Source: Arthrobacter sp. StoSoilB5
Lineage (GTDB): Bacteria > Actinomycetota > Actinomycetes > Actinomycetales > Micrococcaceae
NCBI RefSeq assembly: GCF_019977235.1
Contig: NZ_AP024646.1
Span: forward strand, 1,674,001-1,738,000
DNA length: 64,000 nt
Direction of reading: 5' to 3'
The translations under genes were made by a program, and so were the position numbers. Positions 55,433-64,000 of the stretch are shown piece after piece (within the stretch, counting starts at the first letter, position 1; each line of letters starts with the position of its first letter). The notes beneath the pieces were generated by a model. The model was not told the DNA's origin and made no database searches. It was given only the letters and a program-made list of their open reading frames with translations.

Positions 55433-57015
55433 TGAGTTTGACCATTCCTTCCCCCTCAGCAGAAACCACGCCTTCAGCATCAGCATTGGCAGCCAATGCT
55501 GATGCCCAAGTGACGAATGCGCCTGCGCCGTTGGAACCGAGGACGTATCAGGTCCGGACGTTCGGTTGCCAGATGAACGTCCACGACTCCGAGCGCATGG
55601 CCGGCCTCCTTGAGGACGCCGGTTACGTGCCAGCGGAAGGCGAAGTGGCGGACATCGTGGTCTTCAATACGTGCGCCGTTCGGGAGAATGCCGATAACAA
55701 GCTCTACGGAAACCTGGGCCAGCTGCGGCAGGTCAAGGCAGCCAACCCCGGCATGCAGATTGCTGTTGGCGGCTGCCTTGCCCAGAAGGACCGGGAAACC
55801 ATCGTCAAGAAGGCCCCTTGGGTTGACGCTGTGTTTGGCACCCATAACGTGGGAGCGCTTCCGGCTTTGCTGAAGCGGGCACGGCACAACAACGAGGCCC
55901 AACTCGAAATCCTCGAATCGCTGGACGTCTTCCCCTCCACCCTTCCCACCAAACGTGACTCCGTCTATTCGGGCTGGGTCTCCATTTCAGTAGGGTGCAA
56001 CAACACCTGCACGTTCTGCATCGTGCCCTCCCTTCGCGGCAAGGAGAAGGACCGTCGTCCCGGGGAAATCCTGGCGGAAATACAGGCCTTGGTGGATGAC
56101 GGCGCGGTGGAAGTCACGTTGCTGGGCCAGAACGTCAACTCTTACGGCGTGGAGTTCGGTGACCGCCAGGCCTTCTCGAAGCTCCTGCGTGCATGTGGGG
56201 AAATTGAAGGCCTGGAGCGCGTGCGCTTCACCAGTCCGCACCCTGCGGCATTCACGGACGACGTCATTGATGCCATGGCCGAGACCCCCAACGTGATGCC
56301 CCAGCTGCATATGCCCTTGCAGTCGGGCTCGGACAAGGTCCTCAAGGACATGCGTCGCTCGTACCGCTCCAGCAAGTTCCTGGGCATCCTGGACAAGGTT
56401 CGTGATCGTATCCCCGATGCTGCCATCACTACAGACATCATTGTTGGCTTCCCGGGCGAGACCGAGGAAGATTTCCAGGCGACGCTTGACGTCGTGGAGA
56501 AGTCCCGGTTCGCCTCAGCCTTCACCTTCCAGTACTCCAAACGGCCTGGGACGCCAGCGGCCGAGCTACCCGAGCAGCTTCCCAAGGCAGTGGTCCAGGA
56601 GCGCTATGAACGGCTGACCGCTCTGCAGGACCGTATCGCCGCCGAGGAGAACGCCAAGCAACTGGGTCGCCGGGTGGAAATTCTGGTGACAGCACAGTCT
56701 GGCCGCAAAGCGGATGAAACGCACCGCTTGTCGGGGCGGTCCAAGGATCAGCGGCTCGTTCATTTCTCAGTACCTGCCGGAGCAGAAACCCCTCGGCCCG
56801 GGGACTTCGTCACCGTGACCATCACCGAGGCCGCTGCGTTCCACCTGGTCGCTGATCCTGCCGGCCCAGGGGATTACACGTTGCGGCGCTCACGCGCGGG
56901 TGACGCCTGGGATCGTTCCCAGGCAGATTCCTGTGGTGTTCCCACGCCGGGTGCGGCCTCGGGCAAGCGGGGCGTGTCGCTGGGCATGCCGTCGCTGCCT
57001 GTTCGCGGCGCCTGA
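55432..57015 (+). CDS. miaB: tRNA-2-methylthio-N6-dimethylallyladenosine synthase
   Basis: 527 residues. MiaB methylthiolates i6A37 in tRNA with two [4Fe-4S] clusters. Cluster II cysteines: [30 protein letters not shown]. Radical SAM CxxxCxxC in [26 protein letters not shown]-terminal TRAM domain. The N-terminal 35 residues are a Ser/Ala-rich extension. Its partner miaA is 22 bp downstream. Confidence 0.96.
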   Translation: MSLTIPSPSAETTPSASALAANADAQVTNAPAPLEPRTYQVRTFGCQMNVHDSERMAGLLEDAGYVPAEGEVADIVVFNTCAVRENADNKLYGNLGQLRQVKAANPGMQIAVGGCLAQKDRETIVKKAPWVDAVFGTHNVGALPALLKRARHNNEAQLEILESLDVFPSTLPTKRDSVYSGWVSISVGCNNTCTFCIVPSLRGKEKDRRPGEILAEIQALVDDGAVEVTLLGQNVNSYGVEFGDRQAFSKLLRACGEIEGLERVRFTSPHPAAFTDDVIDAMAETPNVMPQLHMPLQSGSDKVLKDMRRSYRSSKFLGILDKVRDRIPDAAITTDIIVGFPGETEEDFQATLDVVEKSRFASAFTFQYSKRPGTPAAELPEQLPKAVVQERYERLTALQDRIAAEENAKQLGRRVEILVTAQSGRKADETHRLSGRSKDQRLVHFSVPAGAETPRPGDFVTVTITEAAAFHLVADPAGPGDYTLRRSRAGDAWDRSQADSCGVPTPGAASGKRGVSLGMPSLPVRGA

Positions 57016-57037
57016 CTGCGTTTGCTTGAGAGATCGA

Positions 57038-57943
57038 ATGGATCCCACACATGTCGCGCCGCCGGTGATCGCCGTCGTCGGACCAACAGGGTCCGGTAAA
57101 TCGGATCTGGGCGTCGAGTTGGCGCTGGCCCTCGATGGCGAGGTCATCAACGCTGACGCCCTGCAGTTCTACCGGGGTATGGACATCGGTACGGCCAAGA
57201 TCCCCGTGGAGGACCGCAAGGGCGTGCCACACCATCTGCTGGACACAAAGGACGTCACGGAGGAAGCCAGCGTGGCGGACTTCCAGGCGGAATGCCGCGA
57301 AGTCATCAGTGACATCCACGGACGGGGCAAGCGGGCCATCACGGTGGGCGGCTCCGGTCTGTACGTGCGGGCAGCCCTGGATGTCCTGGAGTTCCCCGGC
57401 ACGGACCCCGTCTTGCGAAAACAGCTTGAAGACGAATGGGAAACGTTTGGTCTGGGGCCGTTGCGGGCCCGGCTTGAAAAGGTGGATCCGGTCTCGGCAG
57501 ACCGCCTTGGCGATGCCCGGCGAGTGATCAGGGCGCTTGAGGTCCATGGAATAACGGGCCGCCCGTTCAGCTCGTTCATGCCCCAACGCGAGTACTTCCA
57601 GCCAGCCGTGCAGATTGGTTTATCCGTTGACCGGGAAGTTCTGCGGGAGCGGCTTGCACTCCGTGTACATCGGATGGTGGACGCGGGGCTGCTCCAGGAA
57701 GTGGATCGGCTTGATGCAGCGGGCCTGCGGCGGGGCAAGACGGCGTCGCGCGCCTTAGGCTATGCCCAGTTCCTCAAAGTGCTCGACGCTGAAGCCAGTG
57801 TCGCTCAAGCAGCCGAGGAGACCATTGTGGCCACGAGGCAGTTCGCGCGTCGACAATTGACATGGTTCAGGGCCGATCCCCGCATTGCCTGGCTCGATTG
57901 GCAGGATCCTGAGCTCGTGTCCAAGGCAGTGTCCCTGGCCTAG
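57038..57943 (+). CDS. miaA: tRNA dimethylallyltransferase
   Basis: 301 residues from the ATG at 57038. It adds the dimethylallyl group to A37, the substrate for MiaB. P-loop [11 protein letters not shown] at about 15-25; [17 protein letters not shown] and [18 protein letters not shown] ([19 protein letters not shown]) are family motifs. The dimethylallyl diphosphate it needs comes from the MEP pathway, of which two enzymes (dxr, ispG) are in this window. Confidence 0.95.
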   Translation: MDPTHVAPPVIAVVGPTGSGKSDLGVELALALDGEVINADALQFYRGMDIGTAKIPVEDRKGVPHHLLDTKDVTEEASVADFQAECREVISDIHGRGKRAITVGGSGLYVRAALDVLEFPGTDPVLRKQLEDEWETFGLGPLRARLEKVDPVSADRLGDARRVIRALEVHGITGRPFSSFMPQREYFQPAVQIGLSVDREVLRERLALRVHRMVDAGLLQEVDRLDAAGLRRGKTASRALGYAQFLKVLDAEASVAQAAEETIVATRQFARRQLTWFRADPRIAWLDWQDPELVSKAVSLA

Positions 57944-57993
57944 CCGGGGCTGGTACCGCATACGGCAATTTCTGGCCGAACCTGCCCGGCGGG

Positions 57994-57999
57994 TAGCCT
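57994..57999 (+). promoter_or_regulatory. -10 element for leaderless dapF
   Basis: TAGCCT, 6 nt before the dapF ATG at 58006. Confidence 0.4.
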
Positions 58000-58005
58000 A
58001 GTCCC

Positions 58006-58974
58006 ATGGATCAAACCGCCGCAGTTCCCTCCCAGCAGTCCGCCGCTGCCGGTGCCTCCGCGCCCACTGCCAGCCTTTCCGGAATGGCGTTTTCCAAGGG
58101 GCATGGAACGGGCAATGATTTCGTCCTGATTGCTGATCCCGGTGATGTCCACGAGATCTCTCCCGAGCAGGTAGCACAGCTGTGCGACAGGCATCGGGGG
58201 ATAGGTGGCGATGGCCTTATCCGCGCTGTCCCATCCCGCTACCTGCCTGAAGGCCGCGAACTGCTGGAGCAGGATGCTTCCGCGGAATGGTTTATGGACT
58301 ACCGTAACGGCGACGGATCGTTGTCGGAGATGTGCGGTAACGGTGTCCGGGTCTTCGTGCATTTCCTCCTCGCCCAGGGCCTGGTTGAGCTCGGACCCGG
58401 TGAGTCCTTGACCATTGGAACGCGTGGCGGCATTAAGAAGATTGTGCGCACGGCCGACGGCTATGCCGTGGATATGGGCCCTTGGGAGTTCATCTTCCCG
58501 GCAGAAGCCCAAAGTAAAGCCATGGACGCCTTGGTGAGCGCCGACGGCCTGGAAGTGGCAAGGCCCGGACTCTCCGTTAGCATGGGCAACCCGCACACGG
58601 TTGTAGCGCTTGCTGAGCTCAGTGAGCTCGCCGCCACGAAACTGTTCACCGCTCCGGTAGTGGATCCCAAGCCTGCCAATGGCACCAATGTCGAGTTCGT
58701 GGTGCCCGCTGAACCGCTGGTCCACGATGGCGTGGGAAGTATCACCATGCGCGTCCACGAGCGTGGAGTAGGCGAAACCCAGTCGTGTGGCACCGGTGCG
58801 TGTGCCGCTGCCGTCGCGATCCGTCATTGGGCTGGCAGCAGCGCCCCCAATACCTGGCATGTCAACGTTCCCGGTGGCGTGGTGGTTGTGAAGTTCTTCC
58901 CCGGTGAGGATGGCCGCGAACACGTTGAGCTCAGCGGACCGGCAGTCATTGTGGCTACTGGGACGCTTTCCTGA
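58006..58974 (+). CDS. dapF: Diaminopimelate epimerase
   Basis: 322 residues. It converts LL- to meso-diaminopimelate for peptidoglycan and lysine. Catalytic cysteines: first in MCGNGVRVFVHFLL, second in SCGTGACAAAVAIR. The N-terminal 25 residues are Ala/Ser-rich, ahead of GTGNDFVLI. Its last 20 bp overlap the convergent methyltransferase gene. Confidence 0.95.
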   Translation: MDQTAAVPSQQSAAAGASAPTASLSGMAFSKGHGTGNDFVLIADPGDVHEISPEQVAQLCDRHRGIGGDGLIRAVPSRYLPEGRELLEQDASAEWFMDYRNGDGSLSEMCGNGVRVFVHFLLAQGLVELGPGESLTIGTRGGIKKIVRTADGYAVDMGPWEFIFPAEAQSKAMDALVSADGLEVARPGLSVSMGNPHTVVALAELSELAATKLFTAPVVDPKPANGTNVEFVVPAEPLVHDGVGSITMRVHERGVGETQSCGTGACAAAVAIRHWAGSSAPNTWHVNVPGGVVVVKFFPGEDGREHVELSGPAVIVATGTLS

Positions 58975-59569
58975 CCCGAAGGATCCTGAAGGACTTTGAA
59001 GTGCTTTCGCGGGAGACCGTGAAGGACTTGTCCAATTCGTTGGCCAGCCAGCGTTGAAGTGAGTCCGAGCCCAAGTTCTTCTGGACCACCATCCATGCGT
59101 TGCCGCCCGGTGCCAGCCGGGGCAGCCATGTCAGGAGAAGCGAATGTAGTTCGTCCTTGCCGATGCGGATGGGCGGGTTGGACCAAATGGTGTCGAATTC
59201 GACGCCGGGGTCTACTTCATGCGGGTGGCTGGCTGTCACATTGTCCAAGCCCAGGGCAGCCGCGTTCTCGTTGGTCAGGGCGATGCAGCGCTCGTTGACA
59301 TCCACGGCGTAGACCTTTGCCAGGGGTGCCATGAGCCCCATGGTGAGGGCAACAGGGCCCCAACCACACCCAATATCCAGCAGGTTGCCACGGGGCGAAG
59401 GCGGTGGAACCTCGGCCAAAAGTACCTTGGTACCCTTGTCCACACCGTCGGGGCTGAAGATGCCCGATGACGTCTGCACGTGACGGGTAGCTCCCGCGAG
59501 CTCCACAGTGAGGGGCTTGCGGGTGAACGGTCCGGCCGGTTGGGCGCTGAAATAGTGTGCAGACTCCAT
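58955..59569 (-). CDS. Class I SAM methyltransferase, RsmC/RlmG-like
   Basis: 204 residues from the ATG at 59569, chosen because of TAATCT (59578-59583) 8 nt upstream and because the sequence then begins ESAHYFSAQPAGP, as in actinobacterial homologues. SAM motif I is LLDIGCGWGPVALTMGLMAP; the NPPI motif (IWSNPPIRIG) marks methylation of a base amine. The substrate is probably rRNA but is not shown. Confidence 0.85.
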   Translation of the reverse strand: MESAHYFSAQPAGPFTRKPLTVELAGATRHVQTSSGIFSPDGVDKGTKVLLAEVPPPSPRGNLLDIGCGWGPVALTMGLMAPLAKVYAVDVNERCIALTNENAAALGLDNVTASHPHEVDPGVEFDTIWSNPPIRIGKDELHSLLLTWLPRLAPGGNAWMVVQKNLGSDSLQRWLANELDKSFTVSRESTSKSFRILRVRKASQ

Positions 59570-59601
59570 AATTTGCCAGATTAGTTGGCTATCGGCGGCT
59601 T

Positions 59602-59628
59602 GGGAAACTGCCACCAGTCGGAGTGGTT
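59602..59628 (+). promoter_or_regulatory. Possible SigH/SigR-type promoter ahead of the hflX leader
   Basis: GGGAAA (59602-59607), 18 nt, GTT (59626-59628). This resembles the thiol-stress sigma-factor consensus GGGAAT-N18-GTT, but two short motifs are easily met by chance. Confidence 0.25.
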
Positions 59629-59654
59629 TGACACCGGGTGCTAACGTTGGGGGC

Positions 59655-59675
59655 ATGTTCTTGATCTTTGAGTAA
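59655..59675 (+). CDS. 6-codon leader ORF (MFLIFE) upstream of hflX
   Basis: TAACGT (59642-59647) with a 7-nt gap to an ATG opens MFLIFE then TAA. An 8-bp hairpin AGCCGATG/CATCGGCT (59684-59691 with 59697-59704) follows within 10 nt. Short leader ORFs next to stem-loops are used in ribosome-mediated attenuation of antibiotic-response genes. Whether it is translated is unknown. Confidence 0.35.
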   Translation: MFLIFE

Positions 59676-59683
59676 TCAGCCCG

Positions 59684-59976
59684 AGCCGATGCAACACATC
59701 GGCTAGGCACCCGCCCGCGATGCAGGCCCCGCTTGGCACATCAGCCCAGCGCATGGCCATTCCGCCAGGCAGGTTCCGTCCGGCACAATCTGCATCTCCC
59801 GTTATTGGTGTTGCGGATGCTCAGAAGAACATGTCCCACCCCAACTGTCTCGAAGACAGCGGGCTCCAGCCATCTGTCTTTCGGTTGATGGCTTCTGGTG
59901 TGGCAATGGATTCTCCAGCAGGACAGGACCTCCCGCGGACCCACACGCTCGATCCCAGCACCACAGGAGGCCCTCT
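59684..59976 (+). other. hflX leader, no gene seen beyond the short ORF
   Basis: About 400 nt separate the methyltransferase start from hflX. It contains the leader ORF, an 8-bp hairpin at 59684-59704, a second small hairpin CTGTCT/AGACAG (59845-59859), and no convincing coding frame; the longer open frames show no recognisable protein. The leader length is unusual for this window, where gaps are mostly short. Confidence 0.45.
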
Positions 59977-61629
59977 ATGGCCGAAGCTCGTCAGCCCACC
60001 GCGAATACCGTCCCATTGGACACCAAACAGCACTATTCTGGATATGCCGAACAGTCTAAGGAGACCATGACCACCCAGAAGCACTCCGGATCCGATTCCG
60101 ACGCCCAGGACATGAGTCCTGAACAAATCCAGGCCGTCATTGACCGGATTCTTTCCAAGGATGTACCCGCAGTGGCATCCGATGACAATGATGCCAAAGG
60201 TGTTTTCGGCAGGGCGCAAGCGATCTCCACGCTTGACCACGAACACAGCATTTACGACGGCGACCAGGAAGACCTGGCCGAGCGCCGTGCCCTCCGCCGT
60301 ACCGCGGGCCTTTCCACTGAACTCGAAGATGTCACCGAAGTTGAATACAGGCAACTGCGCCTGGAGCGCGTTGTCCTGGCCGGCCTTTGGACAGAAGGCA
60401 CTTTGGCTGACGCCGAGAATTCGCTTCGGGAACTGGCGGCCTTGGCAGAGACTGCCGGATCCGAGGTCCTTGACGGGCTGGTTCAGCGCCGCACCAAGCC
60501 GGACCCGGGAACGTTCCTCGGCTCGGGTAAGGCCCAGGAACTCAAAGACATCGTGTCCGCCACTGGCGCCGATACTGTGGTGGTTGACACCGAGCTTTCC
60601 CCGTCCCAGAGGCGCGGACTTGAGGACATTGTCAAGGTCAAGGTGGTGGACAGGACCACGCTGATCCTGGATATCTTCGCGCAGCATGCAAAGAGCCGTG
60701 AAGGTAAGGCGCAGGTTGAACTCGCGCAACTCGAGTATCTGCTCCCGAGGCTCCGTGGCTGGGGTGACTCCATGTCCCGCCAGGCCGGTGGCCAGGTGGG
60801 TGGCGCCGGAGCCGGCATGGGTTCCCGTGGTCCCGGTGAAACAAAGATCGAACTTGATCGCCGCAGGATCCGTACACGCATGGCCAAGTTGCGTCGGGAG
60901 ATCGCCGCGATGAAGCCGGCCCGCGAGACCAAACGGGCCAACCGCCGTCGTAATGCCGTACCTTCAGTTGCAATCGCTGGCTATACCAACGCCGGAAAGT
61001 CTTCGCTCCTGAACCGACTGACGGATGCCGGGGTGCTGGTGGAAAACGCGCTGTTCGCCACCCTGGACCCCACGGTCAGGAAGGCGCAGACACCGGATGG
61101 CATCGGCTACACCCTTGCTGACACCGTCGGATTCGTCCGCTCGTTGCCTACGCAGCTGGTGGAAGCCTTCCGCTCCACGTTGGAAGAGGTTGCAGACGCA
61201 GACCTGATCCTGCACGTCGTGGACGCCTCCCACCCGGACCCGGAGGGGCAGATCGCAGCAGTACGTGCCGTCTTCACCGAGGTGGACGCCCGCAAGGTTC
61301 CAGAAATCATCGTCCTGAACAAGGTGGACGTCGCGGATCCTTTTGTGGTGGAACGCCTGAAGCAGAAAGAGCCGCGGCACGCAGTGGTCTCCACCCGCAC
61401 AGGCCAAGGCATCCCGGAACTCCTGGAAGAGATCAGCCGGTCCATTCCCAGGCCGGGCGTCCGCCTCGAGGTGCTCATCCCGTACGACCGCGGTGACATG
61501 ATCAACAAGCTGCACAACTCCGATTCGGAAATCCTGAGCCTCGAGCACGAGGAAAGCGGAACCCGTGTGGTGGCCATGGTCCGTGAAGGATTGGCCGCCG
61601 AGCTGGAGTCATTCGTCAGCAATGGTTGA
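59977..61629 (+). CDS. hflX: GTPase HflX
   Basis: 550 residues from the ATG at 59977 with a perfect AGGAGG SD at a 6-nt gap; an ATG at 60067 with a close AAGGAG is the alternative (520 aa). HflX rescues stalled ribosomes by splitting subunits and protects against some antibiotics. The N-terminal HflX domain has KPDPGTFLGSGKAQELKD and LRGWGDSMSRQAGG; the G domain has GYTNAGKSSLLNRL, DTVGFVRSLP and NKVDVADP. Its end overlaps the helicase start by 8 bp. Confidence 0.94.
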   Translation: MAEARQPTANTVPLDTKQHYSGYAEQSKETMTTQKHSGSDSDAQDMSPEQIQAVIDRILSKDVPAVASDDNDAKGVFGRAQAISTLDHEHSIYDGDQEDLAERRALRRTAGLSTELEDVTEVEYRQLRLERVVLAGLWTEGTLADAENSLRELAALAETAGSEVLDGLVQRRTKPDPGTFLGSGKAQELKDIVSATGADTVVVDTELSPSQRRGLEDIVKVKVVDRTTLILDIFAQHAKSREGKAQVELAQLEYLLPRLRGWGDSMSRQAGGQVGGAGAGMGSRGPGETKIELDRRRIRTRMAKLRREIAAMKPARETKRANRRRNAVPSVAIAGYTNAGKSSLLNRLTDAGVLVENALFATLDPTVRKAQTPDGIGYTLADTVGFVRSLPTQLVEAFRSTLEEVADADLILHVVDASHPDPEGQIAAVRAVFTEVDARKVPEIIVLNKVDVADPFVVERLKQKEPRHAVVSTRTGQGIPELLEEISRSIPRPGVRLEVLIPYDRGDMINKLHNSDSEILSLEHEESGTRVVAMVREGLAAELESFVSNG

Positions 61630-63679
61630 GGAGGTGGCGGCGGACGTCGTCGAGTCGGTGGGGGAGAAGTTCACCCTCGAACTGTTGGACAAAGCTGTTG
61701 CTGGAATGGGCGGTCAAAGCCGTGCAGGCCAGCACGAGATGGCAAAACAAGTCACCAGGGCAATCGAGTCCGGTGAACATTTGCTCGTCCAAGCGGGAAC
61801 GGGGACAGGTAAGTCCTTGGCTTACCTGATTCCGTTGATCGCGCATTCCATGGACAGCGACAAACCGACACTCGTGTCCACCGCTACGTTGGCCCTGCAG
61901 ACTCAAATTGTGGGCCGGGACCTGCCCCGGCTGTTGGAGACCATAAGCCCGGCCCTTGAACGGCCCGTGAAAGTAGCTCTCGTCAAGGGTCGGGCAAATT
62001 ATGTCTGCCTGCAAAAGCTCGAAGGGGGCTTCCCCAGCGAGGAGCCGTCGGAAGGCCAACTGTTTTCCCTTGGCGAGGACACCAGCGTGCCGCATTTCGC
62101 AGCGGCCGTTGGGGGCCCGTCGTCGCAATTGGGCAAGGAAGTAGTACGGCTCCGCGAGTGGGCCGAAACGACCCCCACAGGGGACCGGGACGAACTAATG
62201 CCCGGCGTCACGGATCGTGCCTGGCGGCAGGTCTCTGTGACGTCAATGGAGTGCTTGGGAGCACAGAAGTGCCCACTTGCCGAGGAGTGCTTCAGCGAGC
62301 TGGCACACGCCAGGGCCGCCGAAGCCGACGTCGTAGTCACCAACCACGCCATGCTGGCCGTGAGCGCGTTTGAAGGACTCGCGGTCTTGCCTGAATATGA
62401 CGTCGTGGTGGTTGACGAAGCTCACGAGCTTCAGGACCGGGTCACGGGGGCCGTGTCGGGCCAGTTGTCCGTGGCGATGGTCCATGCGGCCGCCTCGAGC
62501 GCCCGCAAACACACGGCCATCACCGTTGACGCCCTGAATGCTGCTGCGGACCGGCTGGATATGGCTATTGCCGGAGTCCCCAACGGTCTGCTGCCCAATG
62601 GGCTCAACGACGAACAACTTGACTGCCTGGACCAACTGCGGGATGCCACCCGCGCCGCGTTGTCGGATTCGAAGACTGACTCTTCAAACGCGGTCGACGG
62701 CGGTCGGCAGCTTGCGCGCTCCCGGCTCATGCTCATTCTGGAACTGTGCGAGAGGATGCTCGCCGCCAAGGAGAACCGTGAAGTGGTGTGGTTCTCCAGA
62801 AACAGCACCTTCGATCCCCAGCAGGGTTACTCCCAGCCGGATGAGACATCGCCGGCACTGATCAACATCGCCCCACTCAGCGTGGCGGGGAGGCTGCGGG
62901 AAGGCCTATTTGCAGGGCACACAGTGGTGCTGACTTCCGCGACGCTGGCAATTGGATCGGCGTTTGAGCCTGCAGCGGGCGGCCTCGGACTGATCGGGGA
63001 CGGGGCGCCGAGCTGGACCGGCTTGGACGTCGGATCACCCTTTGACTATCCCAAGCAGGGCGTCCTCTACGTGGCCAAACACCTGCCTAAGCCCGGCCGC
63101 GGTACGTCGGCCGAGGCCCTCGATGAGCTCGAAGACCTCATCCGTGCATCCGGCGGGGGAGCCTTGTGCCTGTTCTCCTCACGGCGGGCGGCCGAGGAAG
63201 CCGCAGACGCCATGCGCCCGCGGCTGGATGTGGACATCCTCTGCCAGGGCGAATCCACCATGGCAGCGTTGGTAAAGCAATTTGCCGATGAACCGGACAC
63301 CTGCCTCTTCGGCACGATGTCCCTGTGGCAAGGCGTTGACGTCCCTGGTGGTTCATGCCGCCTTGTGGTGATCGACCGCATTCCGTTCCCGAGGCCCGAC
63401 GATCCGCTGATGACTGCACGCTCGCGGGCCGTTGCGCAGTCCGGGGGCAACGGGTTCATGGCGGTGTCGGCTACCCACGCGGCAATTCGCCTTGCGCAAG
63501 GCGCAGGGCGCCTTATTCGCTCTACCGCCGACAAAGGTGTGGTGGCGGTGCTGGACTCACGGCTTTCCACCGAACGGTACGGAGGGTTCCTGCGCGCCGC
63601 ATTGCCACCGTTTTGGGCGACGACGGATCGCAACGTGGTGCGCGGCGTTCTGGAACGCCTGGGCACAAAGAAAACGTAG
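61622..63679 (+). CDS. DinG-like ATP-dependent DNA helicase
   Basis: 685 residues from the ATG at 61622. An XPD/DinG-family superfamily 2 helicase. Walker A QAGTGTGKSLAYLIP at about 58-70; Fe-S cysteines in NYVCLQKL and SMECLGAQKCPLAEECF; DEAH box VVVDEAHEL; C-terminal motifs GTMSLWQGVDVPG and QGAGRLIRS. It probably unwinds damaged or structured DNA. It overlaps hflX and converges on lexA with a 9-bp gap. Confidence 0.92.
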   Translation: MVEEVAADVVESVGEKFTLELLDKAVAGMGGQSRAGQHEMAKQVTRAIESGEHLLVQAGTGTGKSLAYLIPLIAHSMDSDKPTLVSTATLALQTQIVGRDLPRLLETISPALERPVKVALVKGRANYVCLQKLEGGFPSEEPSEGQLFSLGEDTSVPHFAAAVGGPSSQLGKEVVRLREWAETTPTGDRDELMPGVTDRAWRQVSVTSMECLGAQKCPLAEECFSELAHARAAEADVVVTNHAMLAVSAFEGLAVLPEYDVVVVDEAHELQDRVTGAVSGQLSVAMVHAAASSARKHTAITVDALNAAADRLDMAIAGVPNGLLPNGLNDEQLDCLDQLRDATRAALSDSKTDSSNAVDGGRQLARSRLMLILELCERMLAAKENREVVWFSRNSTFDPQQGYSQPDETSPALINIAPLSVAGRLREGLFAGHTVVLTSATLAIGSAFEPAAGGLGLIGDGAPSWTGLDVGSPFDYPKQGVLYVAKHLPKPGRGTSAEALDELEDLIRASGGGALCLFSSRRAAEEAADAMRPRLDVDILCQGESTMAALVKQFADEPDTCLFGTMSLWQGVDVPGGSCRLVVIDRIPFPRPDDPLMTARSRAVAQSGGNGFMAVSATHAAIRLAQGAGRLIRSTADKGVVAVLDSRLSTERYGGFLRAALPPFWATTDRNVVRGVLERLGTKKT

Positions 63680-63688
63680 GCGAACGCC

Positions 63689-64000
63689 TTAGAGGGAACG
63701 CAGGACAGAGACGACCTTGCCCATAATGGTGGCTTGGTCTCCCAGAATCGGTTCGTACTGCGTGTTCTGGGGCAGCAGCCATGTGTGTCCGTCGCGCTGG
63801 CGGAAGGTTTTCACTGTGGCTTCGTCGTCCAGGAGGGCGGCGACGATGTCGCCGTTGATGGCGTCGTTCTGTCGCCGGACAACTACCCAGTCACCATCAC
63901 AAATGGCGGCATCGATCATTGAGTCGCCAGCGACCTTCAACATGAACAGTTCGCCGTGGCCCACCAACTGCCGGGGCAAGGGCAGGACGTCCTCAATGGT
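63689..64000 (-). CDS. lexA: LexA repressor, C-terminal part (gene cut by window edge)
   Basis: The visible 103 codons encode the LexA peptidase domain: [20 protein letters not shown] with the catalytic Ser in DSM, and the catalytic Lys in EATVKTF. The start and DNA-binding domain lie beyond the right edge. It represses SOS genes until RecA-stimulated self-cleavage. Two LexA boxes are visible in this window (recA, 44.9 kb). Confidence 0.95.
   Translation of the reverse strand, partial: TIEDVLPLPRQLVGHGELFMLKVAGDSMIDAAICDGDWVVVRRQNDAINGDIVAALLDDEATVKTFRQRDGHTWLLPQNTQYEPILGDQATIMGKVVSVLRSL

Noticed and set aside
59720..60070. A 116-codon frame ahead of hflX
   Set aside because: No family pattern, overlapping the hflX start with a different frame, and composition unlike the neighbours.

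Overview
The window is a GC-rich (roughly 63-65% by eye), gene-dense actinobacterial chromosome segment. The gene order (dxr-rseP-ispG; rimP-nusA-ylxR-infB-rbfA; truB-ribF-rpsO-pnp; dapA-rnj-ftsK-pgsA-cinA-clgR; DUF3046-recA-recX-miaB-miaA-dapF-hflX-helicase-lexA), the many GTG/TTG starts and LexA boxes of the TCGAAT-N4-GTTCGA kind point to a Micrococcaceae member, most likely Arthrobacter or Paenarthrobacter. I saw no tRNA, rRNA, insertion sequence, phage gene or CRISPR array. It reads as core chromosome with small accessory inserts.

Layout. 1-2 kb: a sugar-type ABC solute-binding lipoprotein (cut by the window edge) divergent from a LacI regulator, with palindromic operator candidates between them. 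2-8.6 kb: a bacterial lipase-maturation-factor-like membrane protein, then the isoprenoid/envelope cluster dxr, rseP, yciI-like, ispG and a GNAT protein. 8.6-10.8 kb: a three-gene ABC-2 exporter operon ending in its own TetR regulator, with a 20-bp palindrome just upstream. 10.8-11.2 kb: an unusual intergenic stretch with a promoter, a 37-codon ORF and three strong hairpins. 11.2-16.8 kb: proS, a TSUP permease, an aminoglycoside-kinase-like protein, a VIT-family transporter and a DUF4439 lipoprotein-like protein. 16.9-22.6 kb: the translation operon rimP-nusA-ylxR-infB-rbfA. 22.7-32.6 kb: deaminase, aminotransferase, truB, two small membrane proteins, ribF, rpsO, pnp, an M16 peptidase, DUF1579 and small proteins. 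32.7-41.7 kb: a LuxR regulator, then a molybdenum-cofactor region (moaD/moaA one way; response regulator, histidine kinase, sulfite-oxidase-like enzyme, moeA, moaC, mog, moaE the other way). 41.8-52.7 kb: dapB, a membrane protein, an acyltransferase-like membrane protein, a TOPRIM/DUF222-like divergent pair with a LexA box, dapA, rnj, ftsK, pgsA, cinA, clgR. 52.8-64 kb: a MarR regulator, DUF3046, recA-recX-miaB-miaA-dapF, an RsmC-like methyltransferase, hflX, a DinG-like helicase and the C-terminal part of lexA.

Genes that work together: dapA, dapB and dapF supply diaminopimelate/lysine; dxr and ispG belong to the MEP isoprenoid pathway; the moa/moe genes make the cofactor for the adjacent sulfite-oxidase-like enzyme, whose gene overlaps a two-component system; recA, lexA and the box-bearing 45-kb pair form an SOS group. 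A repeated promoter arrangement, a TAnnnT-like -10 hexamer followed by 6-7 (once 8) bases and then the start codon, occurs before about twenty genes. It implies many leaderless mRNAs and was used here to choose several start codons.

The best candidates for something undescribed are: (a) the structured region and small ORF at 10.85-11.15 kb; (b) the short-ORF/hairpin leader ahead of hflX at 59.6-60 kb; (c) the LexA-box-controlled DUF222-like small protein divergent from a stand-alone TOPRIM protein at 44.3-45.3 kb; (d) a 14-nt GATGAGT ladder between ylxR and infB. All were read by eye with no database search.
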